This document shows, piece after piece, positions 26,780 through 37,303 of a stretch of 64,000 bases of DNA. The notes under the pieces are model-generated. The model was given only the letters and a program-made list of their open reading frames with translations. It was not told the DNA's origin and ran no database searches. Each line of letters starts with the position of its first letter. The first letter of the stretch is position 1. The stretch comes from Clavelina lepadiformis (lineage: Eukaryota > Chordata > Ascidiacea > Aplousobranchia > Clavelinidae): NCBI RefSeq assembly GCF_947623445.1, contig NC_135241.1, positions 19,966,501 through 20,030,500 of the forward strand, read 5' to 3'. The translations under genes were made by a program, and so were the position numbers.

Positions 26780-27260
26780 ATAATGGTGTGGTACCGGTAT
26801 GGTACGGTATGATAATGTTTATCCTGGGACTGAGGAAAGTCTTTGAACGACTTAAACCTGGCGATGATTCCTCATCACCTGAGCCTCAGTTACCGAGCTC
26901 GCCTTTCTGCAAGTTTCGATTGTTACACATTTTTATTTTGTTTTTTTACAATATTGCCCGAATTTAGAACTGTCCACCAGGTCCACTGAACAGGAGCATG
27001 CAAGTATCGTTAATGCCTTGCCCAATGGTATAATCTCAGAATAGCTTTATTGCCAATTTATATTCTCAGATTGCAAGAAAAGTTTTTGCATGGCTAAAAC
27101 TCGGCACGAGCTAGGCTCTTTGTGAAAGTTTTGATCAACACTCGCACTTATTTTGTTGCGTTTTTTTATTTATATTTTTTTTATATTGTAATGCCCAAAG
27201 TTAAAACTACATTCATCAGGACCATTAAACAGAGGCAAGTGTCATCATAATTATTGCCTT
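26780..27260. repeat. Dispersed repeat, copy 1 (related to 47.46-48.0 kb)
   Basis: The left part holds a TATGG/TACGG-like run followed by GATAATGTTTATCCTGGGAC and a TGAGGAAAGT block. Both recur near 47.46-47.54 kb. The right part has GCAAGTTTCGATTGTTACAC, TTGCCCGAATTTAGAACTGT and TCCACTGAACAGGA, which recur at 47.86-47.99 kb. A second, weaker copy of the right part follows at about 27.18-27.26 kb (TGCCCAAAGTTAAAACTACA), so the unit looks partly tandem. No coding capacity or clear terminal repeats were seen, and I cannot name the family. Confidence 0.6.
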
Positions 27261-28292
27261 TCCCGAGAGCATTACAAGTTACAACAGCCAGAGTGGAATC
27301 AGCAAACTTTGTTCACTCAAGATTTCTCCTAGCAGTCAAAATAGTTTTTGCTAACACGAGAATTTTTAACATGAAAACTTTTGATTCAAAATATTTTATT
27401 TAAAAAATTTTCCTACTCAAAAAACATGTAACTGTATGAACGTCGAAAATTACATTTGCCAAAATCCACCGGCGTAAAAATTGTGTTTGGTTTCCGCCAT
27501 AGATCTTCAGCGGAAAAGGCTGTAGATTACAGTCTGGTACAACAGTAGTGTCATTCCCAGGCTGCACTTGGCATCAAACGTAAGCACACCACTCTAATAA
27601 CTCTGCTAGCCTATCGAGCTGAGAAGTAAACAGCTGACTCGATCTGGAAATATTATGTTGTAGATAGGTTATAGCTTAGGACTTGCAGCCTATGTCGTAT
27701 GGTAACATTTTTCAGATGCACCGTCTAGCCTAATCTACTTTCTAATCTTATGAATCTAGTATACTCAGCCTGGCTAACTTTGTTTGTTGAAGTGTATTGC
27801 ACTAAATATTAAATTTGCTTGATTAAATTATTTGTGGAAGGGTCAACTCCATTTGTGGTGTGCCAAGGCTGATAGATTTGAAATTATGTGAGAGCTGGTT
27901 TGCTGTACCAAAGGATATGATCCACATCCGTTGACATTTTAGTTTGATTACCATTATATATGCAATGTGCATCTTTAATGTTTATAACCTTATATGGTCA
28001 GTGAATCATACATTATCAATCTCGAGTCTATTTGCTAACTGGTTTAAATTTATGTTGAGATTAGTAATGTTTACATCCTGTTTTTTGTTTTAACTTAGGT
28101 GTTTTGTTTGTGTATTATAAGCCGACTATGAAATAGGATTGCTAAGAAAAAACTTTAGCTATTTCCACAATCTTAATGATTTAACTTTCATTAAAACAGA
28201 ATTTCTTACTAAAAATTAACACAAATAATGTAAATTCTATTGGTAAAAATGAAACAAACATAACCACTTTACAAATAAGTAAAATTTTGAGC
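27261..28292. other. AT-rich intergenic sequence
   Basis: No gene, repeat boundary or regulatory site could be supported in this stretch between the dispersed repeat and the hAT-type element. Confidence 0.4.
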
Positions 28293-28300
28293 CTTTAGGG

Positions 28301-28497
28301 CAGGGATGTCCAACCTGTGGCCCGCCTGAGATTTTCGTCCATCCCGCTAGTCATTTTCACTCAAAATACTTTGATGACTGATATTGTTAAAGTAGTTAAA
28401 TTCATCAATTTTTCTTGAAATTTAATAGGTTCTGCGGCCCATTGAATTATTTCAAGTGACAATGCGGCCCACTATAATAAAAGGTTGGACATCCCTG
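28301..28497. mobile_element. hAT-type MITE with perfect 8-bp target duplication
   Basis: The 197-bp element begins with CAGGGATGTCCAACCT, and its reverse complement ends the element (AGGTTGGACATCCCTG), giving 16-bp terminal inverted repeats. CTTTAGGG flanks it on both sides (28293-28300 and 28498-28505), an exact 8-bp target-site duplication as expected for hAT insertions. There is no transposase frame, so it is non-autonomous. The intact duplication suggests a fairly recent insertion. Confidence 0.9.
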
Positions 28498-28505
28498 CTT
28501 TAGGG

Positions 28506-29100
28506 TATATTTAGTGATGAATAATAATGATTTCAATATTAAATTCATATCACCAACCTATGTTAAGATTCTGTAAACTGCTCATAGCCATAGTTACATA
28601 GCCTGTTAAAAGTTTCTCTTACATCCTTGTTTGGGAGTTTGTATTAAATCTGACGCACTAGCAGAAAAGACATATATATGAAAAAGGGTGTTTAATGCCT
28701 AATTTTGTGTGAACAGGTTGTAAAAACTTATGTATTTCTACCGCAAGTGTATCAGCTTTATTGCCAACCATAAAAAACATAATGTTATCGTTTTTGTGGG
28801 CAAGATATATGAACATTTTTGTTACTTATATCTTTGTGGCCACAAGTCTATTCAATAATTTATGTTTCACCTTAAATGTAGGGGGACAAAACATTGTACT
28901 GCTGTATGTGGTCGCAAACATATTGAATTGAAACGATAATACATAACCTACAATAGGTGCCTACCTATGCATCCGTTAAGATGAGAAAAAATATTTCGAC
29001 AAGCTGAATAACAGTGATTTTTACTATTAAATAGAAAAACTAAATAAAAAACTTATTAAGCCACTGGCTGTCATTATACTTGTTCATAATAAAATCAAAC
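28506..29100. other. 5' flank of the H2A.X gene
   Basis: This is AT-rich sequence preceding the H2A.X start codon and presumably holds its promoter and 5' UTR. No clear TATA box, CCAAT box or splice acceptor could be assigned. Confidence 0.35.
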
Positions 29101-29848
<748 letters not shown>

Positions 29849-29984
29849 ATTGAAATCCGTTGAAAAACACTTACCACAATATGCTGAATTTTACTTAACA
29901 GCTTCTTTTGTGTCACCTTTTTTGCTGCGTTTAGCATTTTTCCGTTACACTCCTATTGCGTATACTGCCAACTTTCTTTTGTCA

Positions 29985-29990
29985 AATAAA
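29985..29990 (+). terminator. Poly(A) signal AATAAA of H2A.X
   Basis: A canonical AATAAA lies about 140 bases after the H2A.X stop codon. No histone 3' stem-loop was noticed between stop and signal. Confidence 0.7.
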
Positions 29991-32827
29991 CACGACTGTT
30001 TTGCAATGGCATTTGTTTTAACACATAAATTGTCCAAGTAGATGTCAGTAAACACACGTATGAAAAACCGATTTCGTTTCTTTGATCAATTTGCGTTGTT
30101 AGAATAGCTATACAAGCAAATAGCTTATGTAAGATGCGAACCGTTTTTCATTCCACATTGATTTAGCGTTCATTGCTATTTTGTTTAAATTTAATTATTT
30201 TGAGAACGAAATGAATGCATATCGAGTCAATGCCTTTTGTATTCATGCAAATGTTCATAATACTGAAAATTTTATAACACGTTTAAGTTAAAATAGGAAG
30301 TGTCAAGAATTATTGTTGTAATGACTCGATTTCGATCTTCCAATGGCTTCATTTATTTTCCTTGAAATATTTAGAAAGACTCGATTTGACTAAACCTATG
30401 ACAGCAAAACATAAAGCTTGAGGTTACAAAAAGGGAAATTTTTATAAACATTTGCAATTTTCTAAAAGAAAGCATCAACCAAACTAAGTTTGAAACAGCC
30501 TAAGCATTAAAAACCAACTTAGCGCAACGCGTATGACGTCAGAAAAATTTGAAGTTAATGACTTTCATTCAAGTCACAATTTATATTAACTGGAGTCAAA
30601 CTATAATTACGTCAAAATTGGCGTCGGCGCTTTGCTTGTTGACAGAGTCTTGGTCATCATTACAGAGATGCTTTGTTCTCCACGAAATGCGGAGTTTACA
30701 TGTTTTATTAACTTGTTTATATTGTCCTCAGTGCACTGTGACTTAGTTCTGATGCCTTGTTTACAACTTCTAGTACGGTTCATTCTATTGTGCTTTAATA
30801 ACGTATTTTGTATTAGTTCTATCGGACAGTAGGCTTACATTTTAGCCAGGAACGCTTGTATATCATATTTTATATATTCCACATTATCATGTCGTCACAA
30901 CAACCCTTATCGCGAAGGATAGCAAACGGTGTAACGCTGTTTAGATTTCGGATCGTTCTAAGATTTCTCTCCAAGCCTAAGCAGGAAACGTGTCGAACTT
31001 ATATGCACGTAACTTTAACACTGGAAGTGGCTATTCTCTCGCTTCTGTATCCTTCTTGGACGTTATTTTCAGCCTGTTACTTTTATTGCATTTCATCGAT
31101 CTAATCTAAGTTATAGTCGATTGCATCACTGTAACTTATTGCTCAACTCAAGTAAATAAAGCCCTTAATACTATGAAGTTCGCGTACGTCACTTGAGTAT
31201 TACTACAAATAGGTTCGTATTCATGAAATCTGTCTCTAATTCAGCCTGTATATAATTTCATTCCAATAACTGCCTTTTGTTATGATTATGAATATGTTGT
31301 TTTTTCTCTAAAGCATAATTTTTTGCTGTCACATCAACCATAAAGTATCACGAGACTCGAGTTGTTTCAGACAACAAACTAATGCAACTCGATTAATGTC
31401 GACTATAATTGCGATTTGAATCGACGCGAGTCGTTACAACACTGACTTGCGACCTAACACTGATTGTTTAGGACAACAAACAGCAACACTTGTTTTTAGG
31501 GTCGTGGCAGTTGTGTATGAGACGTAACTGGAACGCCTTCAATTGTCATTTTCTGGATTAACAAAATTTATGGAGTTTAGTTATTGAAAAAATAATATAA
31601 TTGATGAATGCAAACAAGAAATGAAATGTTTCTTTACCGTGGTAGTGGTATAAACATATAAGGATTGAAAACAGCTAACTTTTGTTGGAGCCTACAAAGA
31701 GGTTCAGCATCTACAAAATTGACGGGAGGCCTGCAGCTCTACACCAATAGGTACAGGTGTTGTAATATATTACTGGTAAGTACGGCAAGCGTTAAAACGC
31801 ACTTTGTCTACTTTTATACGAAAAAGCGAGCGACATGGCCGTGTGTGCCGGCCGACACGTGCGGATCACTCGTGTCAACTATAAAATGCAAACGCGTCGC
31901 ACCGAAGACATGAGGCCTGATCGTTGTGCTAAACCAGACACATCAAAAGTGCATTTGCTGGAATAGTTAAGGAGACATGTTTGTTACAGGGCAGGCTATA
32001 AGTGTACTTATTTCTAGTTTTACAATAAATAATTTCAGGCAAAGTTGCTTGTAAAATTAACACATGTTAGTGCTAATTTATTTACCAAGCATTAGGATTT
32101 CACAGAACTGCTGCATGAATATTTACCAGCTGTTTACATTGCAAGGAAAGGGTTACATGAAAGGGAAAGGGTTACAGAGTTAGGATTGTAGTTCCATATG
32201 CTAGACACATATTGTGTTTCACAATAACGACAACCGAATGAAATTTGTGAAACTGAGCTGTACCCTAACCTACTGCATGCACTTGTGCAGAATTACGTCA
32301 GTTATTAGGCTATTGTCCAAATAATTCGTACAACACCAGTCTTCTGGACAGTTTCCCTTTGAAATACTAGAATGATCATTTGACTGATAACATGATTATG
32401 GTCCACTAACACAATTACGATCAGGCTATTTTTGAAGCTATCATTACCATAATTGTCTCACGTATTCTAATTTCTAAAAACCACTCGATTTTCTGTAGCA
32501 TAAAACGCGTTCTATTCTGAAGAATCGAGGGTTCAATACTAAAATATTTTTGCCATGGTATCGAGTGTCCAGCCACGCTGATGAATCTCAAGCTATATAG
32601 GATTATAATTGACACACAGTGACTGCTGTATATGCTAATTCTAGCGTCATTGAAGTTGATTTTTGAGCTGTTTTCTCCATTCGTATTGACTTTGTACTTT
32701 GAATGGTTGGTGTGGGCGAACTTTCACCCTACCTGTTATGTTATTTTTGCAAGTTTTACTAAGTTATATGGTGATAACGTAAAATAGCCAGTTATTTACA
32801 ACTTAAAGTTGTTATAGGCTATTTGCA
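29991..32827. other. Intergenic region between H2A.X and the MADF-BESS gene
   Basis: Only short unsupported open frames are present. The one item of note is the possible transposon end at 31.35-31.44 kb, listed separately. A short imperfect tandem GAAAGGGTTACA motif lies near 32.15 kb. Confidence 0.4.
31350..31444. mobile_element. Possible DNA-transposon end (one terminus seen)
   Basis: On the minus strand the segment begins CAGTGTTGTAACGACTCG and continues with several GACTCGAGT/CGAGTTG-like words, which resembles the terminal part of a non-autonomous DNA element. Short inverted motifs occur inside it. No matching left terminus or target duplication was found, so this is a weak call. Confidence 0.3.
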
Positions 32828-33984
32828 ATGGCTGTGAGTACGTTTAATGAAGACCTTGTTGAGTTAGTGAAAAACAATCCTAGTCTTTATAACTGGGGAC
32901 TTCCTCTGTATAAAGATGAAGATTTCAAGCATCAAACTTGGAAGGAAATCGGCGAAGCCCTTGGCGAAAGTGGTAAGTTTTGTTACAGCTGGAAAACTAT
33001 TTGAATTTTTAAAAAGTTGTTAAAAAGAATTTGCAACTATAAAACAAGTTTTTGGGTGAAATATCTGTAACTTTCTTCATATAGTGGAAGTTTGTCGACG
33101 AAGGTGGCGAAGTTTGCGGACCCGATACCGTCGAGAGCTGACTACGATGGAAAGAGGAGAACGACCTGCCCACAAGCGAAAATGGATGTACTTTGACAAC
33201 CTCAGTTTCTTGTACAACTTCTTACAGAAAAAAGAGTAAATCACTGGATTTAATGAGTGATTTGCTTGAAGTTATAGATTTAAAAGCCGGTTAAAGGTTA
33301 ACAAACTATTTCTACGTTAACTACGGCTTATTTCACCTTGTTTTCAAGAAACAACAGTATTGCCGCAGAATATTCTAGTTCCGAGGAAGGAAAGGACACA
33401 CGTTCGATGGGTAGGCTATAGCTGCTTCTTATTATACGATTATCGTCATGAAAAATTTGAAATATTTTTGAAAAAGAGCGGTTGGAATATGTTGTTAGCA
33501 ATTTTTTTAAATTGACATTGAGTTATTTTGCATTCCAGTTTTTTCACGAGGGTTAAAGAGGGAAAGAAGCGCAAACGAAGTTGAAGATTCGCCAACAATG
33601 ACTGGGCAAGGTCGCCTGGATCAAAATGGCATGATGTTAAATATTACTGACCCTTCAGAAAAACTAAAACTCACACATCATGGGTCGTATATGTTGCAAC
33701 CAGCGCAAAATCATTGGTCACCCGCAGGAGATGCACATGAACTCAGTTCCGTGATCTCCGTAACTCAGTCGATTTTGAAAGATGTTCAGTGCAAAGTTTC
33801 TGAGCTTAAAGACGACGACGAAGCCGAAAAATTCGGGCGTTTGGTGACAGCAAAACTACGCAAGCTAAAGGACCAATCAAACGCTCAAATTAAAATCCTG
33901 AATGTGATACAAGAAGAACGACTGGCTGAAATGCATGCTTCAAATGAAGCAGCTGCTGCAGGCACAGCATCAAAGGAATTGTAA
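32828..33984 (+). CDS. MADF-BESS domain protein (4 exons)
   Basis: Exons are 32828-32972, 33085-33235, 33349-33410 and 33539-33984, all in phase, giving 267 residues. Residues about 8-97 form a MADF domain (Myb/SANT-like): LVELVKNNPSLYNWGLPLYK, then the intron, then VCRRRWRSLRTRYRRE and RGERPAHKRKWMYFDNLSFL. The C-terminus, about 212-248 (DDEAEKFGRLVTAKLRKLKD to IKILNVIQEE), fits the BESS motif used for protein-protein contact. A Ser/Glu-rich linker lies between the two. Family members such as Adf-1 and Dip3 of Drosophila bind DNA and regulate transcription, and the same role is inferred here. Exact orthology is unclear because the family is large and often derived from transposases. No transposon ends were seen nearby, and the intron structure argues for a host gene. 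Confidence 0.88.
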
Positions 33985-34184
33985 AATTGAACTACAAACT
34001 ACTAGATTACTAAACTTCTCTTCACGCGTTTCTTATAGTGGTAGCGAACTTCGGCGTAGCTTACTTTCGGTACGGTAGGCAGCACGAAAGGATCGATTGG
34101 GTTGGCTTATTTAAATATCGTGGCCAAGATTGCAAATAACCATGACTTTTACATGCGTTTTTTTCTTAAAGTTATTGGGGAAAA

Positions 34185-34190
34185 AATAAA
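34185..34190 (+). terminator. Poly(A) signal AATAAA of the MADF-BESS gene
   Basis: A canonical AATAAA lies about 200 bases after the stop codon in an A-rich context. Confidence 0.55.
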
Positions 34191-35979
34191 AAACAACAAA
34201 AAATTATGTTCTATTTGTTTGTCAATGCATAACCAAACACAGCAGGCTAGAGTGCAAGTTTCGATGGCTTAGATTTTTTGCTATCTTTCTGGCATCTTAA
34301 CATTGATTAATTTGATGCCGCGAGGAAAAGCGATTGACTTTTGACTTACGTTTTACGTTTAAAGTAACTATGGGTTTATTGGCCGAATGACCGTGCTAGC
34401 TGTTACCAGGAATTATTACCTGAATTAATTTCAAGCACGTTTTAAGCCTTTTCGTCTTTGTCCTTTTTTACCGTTCTTCAACGCATGCTAATAACAACTA
34501 GTTTGATTCTTTTGACGAAAATGAAGTGGTTGACTGGTTACAAATCAAAGTTGAGCGAAATAATTATAAGATAACAAGCCTAGACTACTGCACAAACAGC
34601 CCACCCGAGACAATTATAGTTAGCCTACATCTGAATATGGACACAAAAAACGTTGCTTTACTTGTCTTCCTATTTTTCATTGTCTTAATTGCAGTGACGC
34701 ATAGGTGTGCTGACTGCTATGTAGAACGATAGAGTAGGCTAATTAATGGAATGAAGGTCTTTGATTAGAAGTATAGACTGTGTGAATTAACGTTTATTGT
34801 ACAATAACATTTATCCATCATGCTTTCATAAACTATGAGTAGTGACTCTAAATTGTTCTAAGGAATTGTGTCTAGGTTATGCTCATAAAGGAAACGCATT
34901 TGTAGCGGCGCGCTATATTCAACATCAAGCTGGTATTTTGTGAATCGCAGGTCATTGTGTCGAATCACTTCGTATTTGACTTTAAGTGGCCGAAAATCTC
35001 GATGAGAAACGCCAGGTCAAATGACATATACTGTATTTCGGCATATGTTTTAATCAGTTGGCAGCTACCTCCAAAAAGCTCAAAACCGTGACACCATCTT
35101 TGGAGTCATTGCAAAACTGTTGTGTGGTAGCTTATTATTGACAAGTTTTTTCCGTGGTAGCCTACTTGTTCAAAACCTTTTTTTAGTTTAAGGTAAACTT
35201 GTTTTAGAATTTGATCTTTGCTTTAAGTATCAGGCTACAGCGGTGGTCAGGACTGAGGAAGGATTAACTATCTTTGATGTTGCATATTAACGCTGGCTTC
35301 GCAGCGAAGGCGAAGCGTTACAGGGAAAGAATGTTCATTTTTTAGTTGATTTCTATGACAATTTATCAAAACAATAGTAGAGGGCAAAGATGGAAATTAT
35401 GATTTAGTTTGAAATTGGTCCGATCAAAGCTTGAGCAGGAGTCCAGACCTTTAATCACGTACAAAAGATTTCTAAGTACTGAAGTAATTAGGTCTACTAG
35501 GTCGAAGCCTTGCTCTACTTATCTTTGATTAGACTTAAGCTATTTATTTAGTCTAGTGTGAGCTCCTAGGCAAATATAGGCAAAAAATGGGCCCTAACAG
35601 AAGTGCACAATCAAATGACGTCATAATTTGAGTAGCTGGGGTCCAACATAGTATTACAGAAAATGATTGTCCTGCAACTCGATTTTCAGAGTTGGGCAAG
35701 GGCGTACTGTTGAATTGTACTCAAGTGTTGATGAGATTATTTTACCTATTTTATAGCAGACAGGTTGTGCATGGGCTTGTTAAAACATCAAAACAAGCAC
35801 CTAATAACCTGTGAGTCAGTGAGTGCACATCCACTTAAGGTGTGTTCATAAATAATTTGCACCAAAGATCTAGTTGAACGAGGCCAAAACATGCAGTCTG
35901 GCAGTTCAAAGTTTAGTTTCAATCTCAAAATAGGCTAGTAAGACTAATTACCAGTAGTAACAATAACAAATCAATCAAT
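34191..35979. other. Intergenic region before the LINE relic
   Basis: No gene was recognised. A short GC-richer inverted motif, GCTTCGCAGCGAAGGCGAAG, lies near 35.3 kb within otherwise AT-rich sequence. Confidence 0.4.
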
Positions 35980-36345
35980 CATTTTATTTTTCGCCAAAAG
36001 CGTGGTGGGGACGAAAAATATACCAAACTAATTACACTTTATAGCACAAACGATATTCTAAATATATCTCAAATCTATCAATTACAGACAGGCAAATTCA
36101 TGTATAACTATTACACAAATCTGCTTCCCCAGGATATATTTAATGACTGTTTCAGCAAAGACCAAAGGATACACAAATACAATACTAGGCCTAGATCATC
36201 ACAGGTCAATTTATTCTTGCCCCAAACCAAAACAGTAAAAGGTTATTATTTCGAGGACCTAATTTTTGGAATAAACCACCAAACACTATTATATACCAAT
36301 ATCAATTGAGAACTGGTCTTGTGCAAGGAAAGTGCTGTTCGGATA
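35980..36345 (+). mobile_element. LINE relic: C-terminus of a reverse-transcriptase ORF
   Basis: The frame around 36030-36250 reads YQLQTGKFMYNYYTNLLP, then RIHKYNTRPRSS and NLFLPQTKTVKG. This is the characteristic end of ORF2 proteins in jockey/CR1-like non-LTR elements (family assigned from memory). The expected next motif, RGPNFWNKPPN, follows in a different frame from about 36253, so there is one frameshift near 36.25 kb. Nothing of the endonuclease or the catalytic reverse-transcriptase core is present, so the copy is 5'-truncated and dead. The T-rich stretch to about 36.54 kb may be its 3' UTR. Confidence 0.75.
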
Positions 36346-36699
36346 TTTATGAATAAGGTAATTAATGTAAGGTTATTAATTTCTTTTGCATGATATTATT
36401 GTTAATTTTTGATGTGGTTAAAAAAAATTTTTCTGTTCTGCTGTTAGTGCTGTAGTGTGTCTGTGTTTTTATTTTATAAAATTTTTTAATTAATTGAGTT
36501 TCAGTTTTCTGTGCGTTTTCTTTTTTTTTTTTGCAATAGAATCTGGGGCAGCTGACCAAGATGACCGAGATGTCTTTCCACTTCCCCACACCAATCGAAT
36601 ATGTTAAAATTATATTGTGATACTTTTTAGTTTGCTGTAAATGGTAAAAATAAACTCTCTCACTTTTCACTATAATTTTTAACTTTTGAAAGGTTAATA

Positions 36700-37110
36700 A
36701 ACTATAATGCGAGCCTACAGACGGACTGCAGAGTATGGCAGTTTTCGTCGAGATCTCGGGTGTGCAAAAGCAAAATTCCTGTGTGCAAAGAGGCCGGTGT
36801 ACATTGTGACTCGTGGTCGTGGCCCAAGGCTGACCGGCATTTGTGTAGGCAAGGTGCCCTAGGGTGTATGAGATAGAAATCGGGTAAAAAATTACTGTTT
36901 CCTGTCTTTTTTTTGTGGAGATATCAGTTTTCAACACTAATCTTGCAGTATAAATTGGAGCAAAAGTTAGTGTCTCCTTTTTTTGGAGATACTAGTTTGC
37001 GATTTGCCCTGGACTGCAATGCCATTTTACAAAAAATATCTCGGGTGTGCTCATGCCATATTCTGCAGTCTTCGAGTACAGGGGTACGTTACGTGTGATT
37101 ATATAAGCCT
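36700..37110. repeat. Promoter-proximal repeats shared with the 48-kb region
   Basis: The words GGACTGCAGAGTATGGCAG and CTCGGGTGTGCAAAAGCAAA at 36.72-36.77 kb resemble blocks near 48.16 and 48.56 kb (GACTGGAAAGTATGGCA followed by TGTGCAAAGA or GTTCAAAGAT). A further diverged copy is at about 37.01-37.08 kb. Two near-identical short words, TTTTTTGTGGAGATATCAG and TTTTTTTGGAGATACTAG, sit about 65 bases apart just upstream of the PWWP gene. The family is unknown. Confidence 0.45.
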
Positions 37111-37303
37111 GTCATCCGCTAGACCTCGTAGTAACACATTTGGTTTGGCAAAAGAGCATATATTTCTGTAATTAGTTTTTCTGTTTTGTGAATGTATTTA
37201 CCATACAATGTTGTGCCGCTGTTCAATCTAATATGAGGAATTTTTTCTCTGTTTCTATAGCTGTGTAAATACGTTTTCTGATTGCTGTAGCTAAGCGACT
37301 GCA

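Noticed and set aside
35285-35330. GC-rich inverted motif as a terminator or RNA gene
   Set aside because: The hairpin is short and isolated, and no transcript unit is associated with it.
36362-36937. 191-codon open frame on the minus strand
   Set aside because: It is the antisense of the T-rich sequence after the LINE relic and of repeat blocks. It is Lys/Asn/Thr-rich with no recognisable domain and no splice or start context.
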